From Pseudomonadales bacterium (GTDB taxonomy: Bacteria > Pseudomonadota > Gammaproteobacteria > Pseudomonadales > IMCC2047), in contig JAIPFG010000057.1 of the NCBI GenBank assembly GCA_021736745.1, forward strand, positions 1 through 12,966: a DNA stretch of 12,966 nucleotides, written 5' to 3'. The notes beneath the pieces are model-generated. The model was not told the origin of the DNA and did not search any database. It saw only the letters and a program-made list of their open reading frames with translations. This document shows, piece after piece, positions 1 through 7,592 of the stretch; the first letter of the stretch is position 1, and each line of letters begins with the position of its first letter. The position numbers and the translations under genes were made by a program.

Positions 1-1158
1 AATTTTATCCGTTTCGGCAACTCTCTGGCGCTTGCCCAAGCTCTTTTTAACCAGCTTTACTACTTTTGCAGCGGTAGCGCGATAGCTGGTTAACTTGCCG
101 CCATAAATGCTAATAAGACGGGGTTGGTGTGACGTATCACAGACTAACTGAGTTTCACGTGAGCGATAGAAAAGGCCACGTTCTGACTTAGGTAAAACCC
201 TTAGTCCGGCGAAACGCGCCAGTATTTTCGGTTGTATCTCAGGAAAATAATGTGCCAGTATCTCCAGAAGATAGTTTTCTTCCGAAAGTAATGGTGTCAC
301 TTTGTCAGGGTTTTCCTGATAAAGTGTTTCCGTGGTCCCCAACAGGGTATTGCCATACCAGGGAAGAGCAAAGATGGCGCGGTGATCGAAGGGGGACTCC
401 AGGTAAAAGCATTGCTGAGATAATTCACCCTGGATAACGATATGTGTACCCTGAACTAAATCTATTTTGAGAGAGGGGGGTGGTGGTGTGATACAAGCAT
501 TGATCAGGTTAACCCAGGGGCCACTCGCGTTGATAAGCATTTTACACTCAATGTGTTGTTCTTTGGCATTCTCTGCCTGTATAAAACGAACGGAATATCC
601 CTGATCGCTCTTTTCAGCACTAATAAACTGTGTGGCGCAAAGTGTTTCGGCTCCTAGATTGCGTGCAGAACGGATCACCGCTTCTGTCAGTAACCGATCA
701 TCGGTCTGGGCGTCCTGATAGACATATACCTGCTTCAACTCTTTTGTCGTCAGCCCATTTAATTGTTGCCATTGGTTTTTAGGTAATTGCTGAAAGCGGC
801 AGGCTTTTCGAGCTCCGGCCAGCAATGCATAAAGCGTCAGTCCTAGGCGAATTTGCCAACCCTTATATGTTGAGTTCTGATAGACGGGAAGATAAAAATG
901 ACGGCGATGCACCAGTTCCGGGGCAATACGAATCAGTAATTCTCGTTCACGTAAGCACTCCCAGACCAAATGAAGTTCTCCGGTGAGCAAATAACGCAGC
1001 CCGCCGTGTATTAGCTTACTGGATTTGCTTGATGTCCCTGCCGCCCAGTCGTCCTTTTCCAAAATCAGTGTGCGGTATCCCGCTGCGGCAGCCGCTTGGG
1101 CAACCCCAGCACCATGGATACCTCCACCAATAATGACAACTTCATAATGCTGGTTCAT
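1..1158 (-). CDS. glpD: Aerobic glycerol-3-phosphate dehydrogenase (FAD), C-terminus cut by window edge
   Basis: This enzyme oxidises sn-glycerol 3-phosphate to dihydroxyacetone phosphate on the inner membrane and passes electrons to quinone. The start is the ATG at 1158-1156 and the frame stays open to base 1, giving 386 codons. The N-terminus has the FAD-binding Rossmann motif IIGGGIHGAG (residues 9-18), followed by the family signature TSSKSSKLIHGGLRYL near residue 45 and YGGKLTSYRATA near residue 365. The last residues, ETDKI, match the point where the C-terminal cap domain normally begins. About 100 or more residues are therefore missing beyond the left edge, which reflects the window and not gene damage. 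The ATG overlaps the stop of the upstream phosphodiesterase gene (ATGA) and no good Shine-Dalgarno precedes it, so translational coupling is likely. The family assignment is secure; membership of the glycerol-3-phosphate dehydrogenase/oxidase group is recalled knowledge. Confidence 0.93.
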   Translation of the reverse strand, partial: MNQHYEVVIIGGGIHGAGVAQAAAAAGYRTLILEKDDWAAGTSSKSSKLIHGGLRYLLTGELHLVWECLRERELLIRIAPELVHRRHFYLPVYQNSTYKGWQIRLGLTLYALLAGARKACRFQQLPKNQWQQLNGLTTKELKQVYVYQDAQTDDRLLTEAVIRSARNLGAETLCATQFISAEKSDQGYSVRFIQAENAKEQHIECKMLINASGPWVNLINACITPPPPSLKIDLVQGTHIVIQGELSQQCFYLESPFDHRAIFALPWYGNTLLGTTETLYQENPDKVTPLLSEENYLLEILAHYFPEIQPKILARFAGLRVLPKSERGLFYRSRETQLVCDTSHQPRLISIYGGKLTSYRATAAKVVKLVKKSLGKRQRVAETDKI

Positions 1159-1907
1159 GGTGAGGTGTGAAATCTCTGATTCAATTCCTGCTGTAACTCA
1201 GTAAAGGCAAAAGTTTCGATCATATCAGCACCGCGCTCGATTAACTGAATAGCAGTTTGTGCATCATTGATTTCGTAAATTACTAAGTGAGGACCGGTTA
1301 AATTGATAGAGCCTGATCTTGGCAACTGCTTGTAATCACAAAAGATGTACTCAGGTTTGATGGTTTGAATGACTTCCGTATTGATGTCGCTCCAATGCTC
1401 CACCACAACACCTAGGCTAGGCCAAGCGGTCTGGCTGGCGTATTCAATAAACGGCTTGGAGAAACTAATCAGAGTGCACTGATCAACTACGGGCATTAAT
1501 AAATCGGTTATACACTGATACAGGGTTTCAATACCGTGTTGCTGTATTGAGCAACGTTTGATTTCTACAAAGGCATGCACTTGAGGATGAGCTAGCAAAA
1601 GACTTACCAAATCCGCCAGTGGTGTAATTTTTTGATCGATAAATTTATGGCCAAAGCGCTTTGGTTCATAGGCAGGGATACGGATGAGTTCGGCGAAGGG
1701 GTAATCATGGATAGTACCTTTAACGCCACTTATACGACGCATATGGTTATCGTGGTAGAGCACAGGTACTTTATCAAGACTCAATTGAACATCCGTTTCC
1801 ACAAATCGAGCACCGGCATGAATCGCTTCAGCTAAACTCAGTAGCGTGTTTTCTGGATATTGCTGTTGATGGCCACGATGGGCAACGAGTTTTATTGGAT
1901 TCATCAT
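1155..1907 (-). CDS. Cytosolic glycerophosphodiester phosphodiesterase (UgpQ-like)
   Basis: It hydrolyses glycerophosphodiesters (deacylated phospholipids) to glycerol 3-phosphate and an alcohol. The 250-residue protein has the full GDPD-type TIM-barrel signature: AHRG at 9-12, PENT at 18-21, the metal-binding pair E37 and D39, HD at 52-53 and VEIK at 114-117, with GADMIETFAF near the C-terminus. There is no signal peptide, so it should be cytosolic like UgpQ and unlike the periplasmic GlpQ. Length is normal for the family. Two ATG codons stand in tandem at 1907-1902 with only a weak ribosome site, so the start could be either. The stop overlaps the glpD start by ATGA, which directly links release of glycerol 3-phosphate to its oxidation. 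The family is clear; the physiological substrate is inferred. Confidence 0.92.
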   Translation of the reverse strand: MMNPIKLVAHRGHQQQYPENTLLSLAEAIHAGARFVETDVQLSLDKVPVLYHDNHMRRISGVKGTIHDYPFAELIRIPAYEPKRFGHKFIDQKITPLADLVSLLLAHPQVHAFVEIKRCSIQQHGIETLYQCITDLLMPVVDQCTLISFSKPFIEYASQTAWPSLGVVVEHWSDINTEVIQTIKPEYIFCDYKQLPRSGSINLTGPHLVIYEINDAQTAIQLIERGADMIETFAFTELQQELNQRFHTSP

Positions 1908-2060
1908 CTGTGCTTTATCATCAATTTTGTCTTTCCCTACCGTCGATCATTAGATTAGACAAATGCCTTAAACAGTATGGAGCATAAACAAATTATTTGC
2001 TAAATGGTATGCGTCACTTGCCAATGAATAGCTGATCATTGATGAAAAAAGTGTTATCGG

Positions 2061-2089
2061 TTGATTACGTGTCGGGGTTTTCGGACAAT
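2061..2089 (+). promoter_or_regulatory. Candidate sigma70 promoter for the radical SAM gene
   Basis: TTGATT at 2061-2066 is followed after exactly 17 bases by GACAAT at 2084-2089. Initiation around 2096 would leave a leader of about 25 bases that contains the GAGGT ribosome site. The -10 box matches the consensus at four of six positions. It was found by eye only. The rest of the 214-base divergent gap (1908-2121) shows no convincing promoter for the phosphodiesterase-glpD pair. Confidence 0.4.
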
Positions 2090-2121
2090 GGCAATGAATT
2101 GACTATTAAAGAGGTAAACAG

Positions 2122-3009
2122 GTGTTTCCCGAATATATTGAGCCATTATTCCGTCCGCCAAGTGAGGCTCGATCTTTAATCCTACAGGTGACGAATGGCT
2201 GCTCCTGGAATAAATGTACTTTTTGTGAAATGTATACCGCGTCGCAAAAACGATTTAGGCCCAAACCACAGGAACAGATCGAACGGGAGTTGAGTATTAT
2301 CGCGCAGTCCGGACAAGCGATTCGGCGAATTTTTCTGGCCGATGGCGACGCCATGACACTTTCATACCGCCGACTATCGGAGATTTTGCGTGCGATTAAT
2401 CATTATTTGCCGAATGTACAGCGGATTTCTTCCTATTGTCTGCCGCGTAATCTGAAAAACAAATCGGTAGATCAACTGTCTGAACTGCAAGCGCTGGGCT
2501 TGAGTTTGATGTATGTCGGTTGTGAAACAGGTGATGACCTGATGTTGGAAAAAATCCAAAAGGGTGAAAACTACGAGTCTTCATTGAGTGCCTTACTGAA
2601 AGCCAAGCAGGCAGGGATGAAGCGATCGGTGATGATTCTCAATGGGCTGGGCGGAAAGAAATACAGCGAGCAGCACGCCATTAACTCAGCTCGCTTGATG
2701 AATGAGGCTCAGCCTGAATATCTTTCTACCTTGGTGGTTTCATTTCCTCAGGGAATAACGCGTTACCAGGAAGGTTTTGGTGGTGATTTTGAAGCACTCG
2801 GTCAAATAGAGTTGGCACAGGAAATGGAATTTTTACTCAGTCATCTGGCGTTGGAACAAACTATCTTTCGTAGCGATCACGCATCCAACTATCTTGTGTT
2901 AAAGGGTACGCTTAATCAAGATCGGGAAAAGTTGCTGAAAATTGTACGTATGGCGCTAAAGCAACCTGGCTCGGTTCCATTACGTCAGGAATGGCAACGT
3001 GGTATTTAA
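2122..3009 (+). CDS. Radical SAM protein with CX4CX2C cluster motif, function unknown
   Basis: This 295-residue protein is the only plus-strand gene in the window. It starts at GTG 2122, preceded by GAGGT at 2111-2115 at good spacing. Near the N-terminus, residues 26-38 read GCSWNKCTFCEMY. C27, C32 and C35 form the expected [4Fe-4S]/S-adenosylmethionine site, but the spacing is CX4CX2C and not the usual CX3CX2C. A GDAM segment at 75-78 and YVGCETGDD near 130 correspond to the SAM-contacting strands of COG1032-type radical SAM barrels, where they read GD and G.ESG. I recall similar CSHNKCTFC proteins in bacteria, annotated only as radical SAM protein. There is no second cluster motif and no obvious substrate domain. 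It is divergent from the glycerophosphodiester genes and convergent with the next gene, so context gives little clue to the substrate. Confidence 0.85.
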   Translation: MFPEYIEPLFRPPSEARSLILQVTNGCSWNKCTFCEMYTASQKRFRPKPQEQIERELSIIAQSGQAIRRIFLADGDAMTLSYRRLSEILRAINHYLPNVQRISSYCLPRNLKNKSVDQLSELQALGLSLMYVGCETGDDLMLEKIQKGENYESSLSALLKAKQAGMKRSVMILNGLGGKKYSEQHAINSARLMNEAQPEYLSTLVVSFPQGITRYQEGFGGDFEALGQIELAQEMEFLLSHLALEQTIFRSDHASNYLVLKGTLNQDREKLLKIVRMALKQPGSVPLRQEWQRGI

Positions 3010-3031
3010 TTCCTCGACATAACCCATACCA

Positions 3032-3691
3032 TTAAAGAAATTTAAGAGCAAAGTGATTGATTTCTTTGGCGAGCCATTCAAACAGTTGGGGGTCTTTTAG
3101 GCAGGCATTATTGATTTCGATCGTCGCCAAACCCGCTTCGATTTGCGCTTTTGACCGAACTTCCGACTTGGCAATGAGGGCATCCTCAGTACGGTAAATG
3201 GTATAATGTCTGCCAGGATCAATATCGAGATACACCGAAGAGCCGAAGTGGGTATCCACCAGAAACTGAGGGAGATGCATCCCGTTTTCTCCCGCAAAAA
3301 TATCAAACCAGACTTTAGGTGCAATATCGTGCGCTGAAATCGGTTTACTGTTTTGCTCTTTGGTCGTGAGATAACGTCCGCTTAAACGGTCTAGGCGGTA
3401 TTTCGAGTCAAAGCCAAGACTGACGGCTAATCCTTTCCAGCGCAAAAAGCTGGCATCCAATTGCCATTGATCGCCATAAATTTTGAAGCTTTCCTTGTTA
3501 CAAAAATCACCGGTTCGTAGGATGGCTAGGTATTGCTGATCCGCCAATCGAACAAACTCCAGTTTCGCAATGGGATATTCCAGGTTGAATCTGTCGTAAA
3601 TATAAAAAGGTGCAACCAACACTAAAAATAGGAGGGCTATGATCGAGGGCACAACAACCCACTTGACCACTTTTAAGGCTTTTCTGATCAA
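3032..3691 (-). CDS. Membrane-anchored protein of a conserved proteobacterial family without known function
   Basis: This is a protein of about 219 residues with one N-terminal transmembrane segment (about residues 11-31) and a probable periplasmic domain. The motifs GDQWQLDASFLRWKG (73-87) and YRLDRLSGRY (98-107) match, from memory, a gammaproteobacterial family often labelled 'cation/multidrug efflux pump'. With a single membrane span it cannot be a pump, so that label should not be carried over. Two starts compete, both TTG. The one at 3721 would sit about 14 bases after the candidate promoter's initiation point and has no ribosome site. The one at 3691 has AGGA at 3703-3700, eight bases upstream, and is preferred here. 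C64 and the short C-terminal CLKDP stretch hold the only cysteines. The function is unknown. It is convergent with the radical SAM gene and separated from it by 22 bases. Confidence 0.68.
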   Translation of the reverse strand: MIRKALKVVKWVVVPSIIALLFLVLVAPFYIYDRFNLEYPIAKLEFVRLADQQYLAILRTGDFCNKESFKIYGDQWQLDASFLRWKGLAVSLGFDSKYRLDRLSGRYLTTKEQNSKPISAHDIAPKVWFDIFAGENGMHLPQFLVDTHFGSSVYLDIDPGRHYTIYRTEDALIAKSEVRSKAQIEAGLATIEINNACLKDPQLFEWLAKEINHFALKFL

Positions 3692-3741
3692 GAGATTAAT
3701 CCTATGATGGTGACAATCCAATTCTCAGAGAAATACAAATA

Positions 3742-3769
3742 AGTATAATTCAGAATCGATTTTTGCAAA
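3742..3769 (-). promoter_or_regulatory. Candidate sigma70 promoter for the membrane-anchored protein
   Basis: On the minus strand TTTGCA (3769-3764) is followed after 16 bases by TATACT (3747-3742), five of six bases of the -10 consensus. Initiation would fall near 3735. This leaves a 44-base leader for the TTG start at 3691 but almost none for the TTG at 3721, which helps decide the start. It was found by eye. Confidence 0.4.
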
Positions 3770-3778
3770 TGCCCTCTG

Positions 3779-4213
3779 TCATGGGGGTGGTGTTATTTTT
3801 CTAAATCGTTCAAGGTCATCCTTTTCAGCCTCTGCTCCTTTTATTTCGACAAAGACAATCCTGACGGGAGTTTGGCCAATATTTTCTCCGTAGTGCTTAC
3901 CCACTGCGCCAAACCAGCTCGCCGCACCAGCATTTTCCTGTACCACAAAAGAACTGCCATCAGCGGTTGTGATTTTCAAGGTTCCTCCTGAAACAATATA
4001 GGATATCTTGGCGGGGTGTGTATGCCAGTTATCTTTTTGTCCTGGGGGTACCTGATATTCCACGACACGCACATGGTCATTTTCCAGTAACACCTTATAC
4101 AGATCAGCCGAAACAATAACCGGATCAATTTCCTCTGCTGGTGGTTCTGCTAACAGGAATGGAGATAAAATTATAAGGAATAGCATTATGGGGGTATTCA
4201 GCAACGGGTGCAT
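3779..4213 (-). CDS. Secreted cupin-domain protein
   Basis: This 144-residue protein has a hydrophobic N-terminus ending in SPFLLA, with likely signal cleavage after A22, so it should be exported. The rest is a single small cupin barrel. Motif 1 is represented by G58 and WHTHP (H64, H66), and motif 2 by GKHYGEN (H107, N111). H64, H66 and H107 are the probable metal ligands. The usual motif 1 glutamate is not at its expected position, where K69-I70-S71 stand; related exported cupins often vary there. No catalytic role can be assigned. Start ATG 4213 has GGAG nine bases upstream. It lies upstream of the membrane-anchored protein in the same direction, but that gene has its own candidate promoter, so a shared operon is uncertain. 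Confidence 0.8.
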   Translation of the reverse strand: MHPLLNTPIMLFLIILSPFLLAEPPAEEIDPVIVSADLYKVLLENDHVRVVEYQVPPGQKDNWHTHPAKISYIVSGGTLKITTADGSSFVVQENAGAASWFGAVGKHYGENIGQTPVRIVFVEIKGAEAEKDDLERFRKITPPP

Positions 4214-4247
4214 ATGGGCGAGCTCCGTTTAGCGGTTGAGAGGCCTA

Positions 4248-4276
4248 GGTATAACACTAACGATGGGGAATGGGAA
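4248..4276 (-). promoter_or_regulatory. Weak candidate promoter for the cupin gene
   Basis: TTCCCA (4276-4271), then 17 bases, then TATACC (4253-4248) on the minus strand. Each box matches the sigma70 consensus at four of six positions, and the pair ends 35 bases before the cupin ATG. This is suggestive only. Confidence 0.25.
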
Positions 4277-4360
4277 TTTTTTTAGGTGAAGTGGCTATCT
4301 GAGGTCGATGCTGATCAATGCGCGTTTGTTCCGGACAAAACCCTGAGTCATCCAAAATAA

Positions 4361-4396
4361 TCAAAAAAAGAGGGAACCCATAAGATTCCCTCTTTG
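4361..4396 (-). terminator. Rho-independent terminator of pntAB
   Basis: Read on the minus strand, AAAGAGGGAA (4395-4386) pairs perfectly over ten bases with TTCCCTCTTT (4376-4367). They are separated by a nine-base loop and followed by further Ts to 4363. It begins eight bases after the pntB stop codon. This is the clearest terminator in the window and closes the transhydrogenase transcript. Confidence 0.92.
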
Positions 4397-4403
4397 ATGG
4401 CTA

Positions 4404-5807
4404 TCAGCCCGCAACGGCTTTTAAAACAGCGTCGATACTGTCTTTCGCGTCCCCAAACAGCATACGGGTATTTTCTTTATAAAAAAGTGGGTTATCCACA
4501 CCCGCATAGCCGGTAGCCATGCCGCGCTTCAACACGACCGTAGTTTTTCCTTTCCAGGGTTCGAGTACCGGCATGCCGGCAATAGGGCTATCCGGCACTT
4601 CCTGTGCGGCAGGGTTGACGATATCGTTAGCGCCGATCACGATGGAGACATCCACTTTGGGGAAGTCTTCGTTAATTTCATCCATTTCGAACACGATATC
4701 GTAAGGGACTTTCGCCTCGGCGAGGAGGACGTTCATATGGCCTGGCATGCGTCCGGCAACCGGATGGATGCCAAATCGAACGTTGACCTTTTTATCTCGT
4801 AGTTGCTTGGTTAATTCAAACACAGTGTGCTGGGCTTGAGCTACTGCCATGCCATAGCCAGGAATAATCATGACTTCCTTGGCGTCAAGTAACATGTTGG
4901 CCACTTCTTCCGCTTCAACGGCAACCACATCGCCGACATCACCGGCCGGACCGGAGGCGGCGCTAGAACCGCTGGTGGTGCCAAAACCGCCCGCTATTAC
5001 CGAGAGAAATTTACGGTTCATCGCGCGACACATAATGTAGCTCAAGATCGCGCCGCTGCTGCCGACCAAGGCGCCCACGACGATTAACAGGTCGTTGTTC
5101 AGCATAAAGCCCGTGGCTGCCGCCGCCCAACCTGAATAACTATTAAGCATAGAAACCACGACGGGCATATCCGCGCCACCGATCGCCATGACCATGTGGA
5201 TACCAAACAACAGGGCCACTATCGTCATCAGCATTAACGGCACCATACCGCCACCGGTCGCAGACTGGTTTAAGAAATCATTACCGAACCATACGGCCAG
5301 CACCAGTAGGCCGAGATTAAGCCAATGACGGGCCGGTAACATGAGCGGTTTACCGCTGATTTTTGCGCTCAGTTTTAAGAAGGCGATAATGGAACCGGAG
5401 AAGGTCAGGGCGCCGATTAAAATACCCAAATAAGTTTCTACGTCATGGATGGTCTTTTCAACGCCGCTAATGGCCAGGCTATGATCCATAAAATTGGCGT
5501 AACCCACCAAAACGGCGGCTAAGCCAACCAAACTGTGGAGAATTGCGACCAGTTCGGGCATCTGTGTCATTTCAACTTTCTTGGCCAATACCCAGCCGAT
5601 AAAACCACCAATGACAGCTCCGCCGATTAATACAGCATAGTTGGCGGTGACAATACCGACCAAGGTTGCAATCAAGGCCAATGTCATACCGATCATGCCG
5701 TAGAGATTGCCGCGTCGAGCGGTTTCTTGGTTGCTGAGGCCACCTAATGCCAGAATAAAAAGGATTGAGGCGCCAATATAGGATACGGTTACTATTCCTG
5801 CAGACAT
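4404..5807 (-). CDS. pntB: NAD(P) transhydrogenase, beta subunit
   Basis: PntB is the membrane and NADP(H)-binding subunit of the proton-translocating transhydrogenase. The enzyme uses proton flow across the inner membrane to drive hydride transfer from NADH to NADP+. At 467 residues it is close to E. coli PntB (462). Roughly the first 260 residues are many hydrophobic helices (domain II). The C-terminal domain III binds NADP(H), with GYGMAVAQAQ at 317-326, IHPVAGRMPG at 347-356, GANDIVNPAA from 392 and KRGMATGYAG at 427-436, all hallmark sequences. A Gly/Ser/Ala-rich linker near residue 275 joins the two parts. Start ATG 5807 has GGGGA about nine bases upstream. It follows pntA by 12 bases, so the two are surely co-transcribed, and a strong terminator stands just after it. 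Confidence 0.97.
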   Translation of the reverse strand: MSAGIVTVSYIGASILFILALGGLSNQETARRGNLYGMIGMTLALIATLVGIVTANYAVLIGGAVIGGFIGWVLAKKVEMTQMPELVAILHSLVGLAAVLVGYANFMDHSLAISGVEKTIHDVETYLGILIGALTFSGSIIAFLKLSAKISGKPLMLPARHWLNLGLLVLAVWFGNDFLNQSATGGGMVPLMLMTIVALLFGIHMVMAIGGADMPVVVSMLNSYSGWAAAATGFMLNNDLLIVVGALVGSSGAILSYIMCRAMNRKFLSVIAGGFGTTSGSSAASGPAGDVGDVVAVEAEEVANMLLDAKEVMIIPGYGMAVAQAQHTVFELTKQLRDKKVNVRFGIHPVAGRMPGHMNVLLAEAKVPYDIVFEMDEINEDFPKVDVSIVIGANDIVNPAAQEVPDSPIAGMPVLEPWKGKTTVVLKRGMATGYAGVDNPLFYKENTRMLFGDAKDSIDAVLKAVAG

Positions 5808-5819
5808 GCTTCTTTCCCC

Positions 5820-7379
5820 TTACTTTCTAAACATAGCTAACATACGTTGAGTCACGGCAAAGCCGCCCACGATGTTAATGCTGGTGATTAATATGGCTAT
5901 TCCGGCCAGGATCATGATCCAATTTTGATCGGATGACACTTGAATTAAGGCGCCGATAATAATAATGCTACTGATGGCATTGGTAACACTCATCAACGGG
6001 GTATGCAGTGACGGAGAGACATTCCAGATCACCATATAACCGACGAAACAGGCTAATACAAACACCGTAAAGTGCGCCATAAATGCGGGTGGGGCAACAG
6101 AACCTAATCCATACAGGGCGACAACACCAATGATAAAAGGGAGTAGGCCTTTGAGCTTGCTGGGTTCTGGTTTTGCAACGGGAGCTGGAGCTACCGCGGG
6201 TTCTGCCGCCTTTTTGTGTGCCGCAGAGAGTTTCGGTGCCGGTGGCGGCCAAGTGACCTCGCCATGGTTGATGACGGTAGCGCCACGAATAGCCTCGTCT
6301 TCCATGTTGACAAATATCTCACCATTTTTTTCGGGGCTTAATTCGGTCAGTAGATGCCTTAGGTTTGTGCCATAAAGTTGGCTTGCCTGTGCGGCGAGTC
6401 GACTGGGTAAATCGGTATAACCGATCAGAGTGACGCCGTGTTTAATGACAACTTTGTCGGCTTCTGTCAGCTTGCAGTTACCGCCTTTCTCGGCGGCTAA
6501 ATCGACAATCACACTACCAGGCTTCATGGTCTTAACCATGGCTTCGGTGATTAGTTCCGGCGCGGGTCGGCCGGGAATCAAGGCAGTGGTGATAATAATA
6601 TCCACATCCATCGCCTGACGTGCAAAGAGTTCCATTTCCGCTTTGATAAATTCGTCACTCATGACCTTGGCATAACCACCTTCGCCTGAGCCGTCATCAT
6701 CGCCTTCGAATTCCAACATAAGGAATTCGGCATCCATACTTTCCACTTGTTCTTTGACTTCGGGGCGAGTATCGAAAGCACGAACAATTGCGCCCATGCT
6801 CTTGGCAGCGCCGATAGCGGCCAGACCGGCGACGCCTGCGCCAATGACTAGAACTTTGGCGGGAGGAATTTTCCCGGCAGCGGTGATTTGGCCGGTAAAG
6901 AAACGGCCGAAATGCTGGGCTGCTTCAACGACGGCGCGATAACCACCAATATTGGCGAGCGAACTCAAGGCGTCCATTTTCTGAGCTCGGGAAATACGGG
7001 GGACACTGTCCATTGCCAGAACCGTCACTTTTTTCTCGGCGAGGCGCTGCATTAATGCTTCATTCTGTGCGGGCCAGATAAAACTTAGCAGAGTTTGCCC
7101 TTCATGGAGCAATTCCACTTCGTCAACGCAGAGTTCGGGGTGTGTTTCCGGTGCACGAACTTTAAGAATAATGTCTGATTCTGCCCAGAGCTTTTTGGTA
7201 TCCTCAACAACAGTGACACCGGACTCTCTAAAAGCATCGTCAGAAAAGTTAGCAGCTTGACCGGCATTTGACTCAACCGCAACGTCAAACCCCAGTTTAA
7301 TGAGCTGCTCTGCCACTTCGGGAGTGGTGGCAACCTTTTTCTCTCCTTCGTGGATCTCTTTGGGTATCCCAATTCGCAT
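5820..7379 (-). CDS. pntA: NAD(P) transhydrogenase, alpha subunit (single-chain PntA)
   Basis: PntA supplies the NAD(H)-binding domain I of the transhydrogenase and part of the membrane domain. With the ATG at 7379 it has 519 residues, near E. coli PntA (510). The protein opens MRIGIPKEIHEGEKKVATTP, the standard family N-terminus. RISRAQKMDALSS at 128-140 and the dinucleotide fold GAGVAG at 180-185 mark the NAD(H) site. A Pro/Ala-rich linker (about 378-408) leads to four hydrophobic segments at 411-508. Domain I and the membrane part are thus one chain, not split into PntAA and PntAB as in many alphaproteobacteria. A GTG 29 codons upstream would also be in frame, but GAGGAG nine bases before 7379 and the family N-terminus settle the start. 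Confidence 0.97.
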   Translation of the reverse strand: MRIGIPKEIHEGEKKVATTPEVAEQLIKLGFDVAVESNAGQAANFSDDAFRESGVTVVEDTKKLWAESDIILKVRAPETHPELCVDEVELLHEGQTLLSFIWPAQNEALMQRLAEKKVTVLAMDSVPRISRAQKMDALSSLANIGGYRAVVEAAQHFGRFFTGQITAAGKIPPAKVLVIGAGVAGLAAIGAAKSMGAIVRAFDTRPEVKEQVESMDAEFLMLEFEGDDDGSGEGGYAKVMSDEFIKAEMELFARQAMDVDIIITTALIPGRPAPELITEAMVKTMKPGSVIVDLAAEKGGNCKLTEADKVVIKHGVTLIGYTDLPSRLAAQASQLYGTNLRHLLTELSPEKNGEIFVNMEDEAIRGATVINHGEVTWPPPAPKLSAAHKKAAEPAVAPAPVAKPEPSKLKGLLPFIIGVVALYGLGSVAPPAFMAHFTVFVLACFVGYMVIWNVSPSLHTPLMSVTNAISSIIIIGALIQVSSDQNWIMILAGIAILITSINIVGGFAVTQRMLAMFRK

Positions 7380-7388
7380 TTTTAAATT

Positions 7389-7394
7389 CTCCTC
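7389..7394 (-). promoter_or_regulatory. Shine-Dalgarno that fixes the pntA start
   Basis: GAGGAG on the minus strand stands nine bases before the ATG at 7379. This near-perfect anti-16S match favours the 519-residue PntA over the upstream in-frame GTG at 7466, whose extra 29 residues look unlike any transhydrogenase N-terminus. Confidence 0.85.
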
Positions 7395-7408
7395 AAATGT
7401 GAGTGCTT

Positions 7409-7521
7409 TCGCCCTTGGTTCTGATTGCGCTGGGTAGTTCGATAATAGATCGTTGGCCAAGTACACTGTCCAATGAATACCGAAATATCAAAACTGCCGG
7501 ACTTATTTTGTCGCCCTTGGT
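7409..7521. repeat. 11-base direct repeat upstream of pntA
   Basis: TCGCCCTTGGT occurs at 7409-7419 and again at 7511-7521. On the minus strand each copy, ACCAAGGGCGA, is preceded by TCAG with a gap of one or two bases, so the likeness extends to about 16 bases with one indel. The two copies flank the TATTAT at 7447-7442. They could be paired binding sites for a regulator of pntAB, or a chance repeat. Confidence 0.35.
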
Positions 7522-7592
7522 GACTGAATTAGTTAGTTGACCGGCGGAATGATAGTGCTGCGGGAGATAATTGTCTTGCCTGTGAATGTGTA

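Noticed and set aside
3010..3031. Shared bidirectional terminator between the radical SAM gene and the membrane-anchored protein
   Set aside because: The 22-base convergent gap contains no inverted repeat of useful length.
7380..7466. In-frame N-terminal extension of pntA from a GTG
   Set aside because: The family N-terminus begins exactly at the ATG 7379, which has a strong GAGGAG upstream. The extension would lie in the leader with its repeats.
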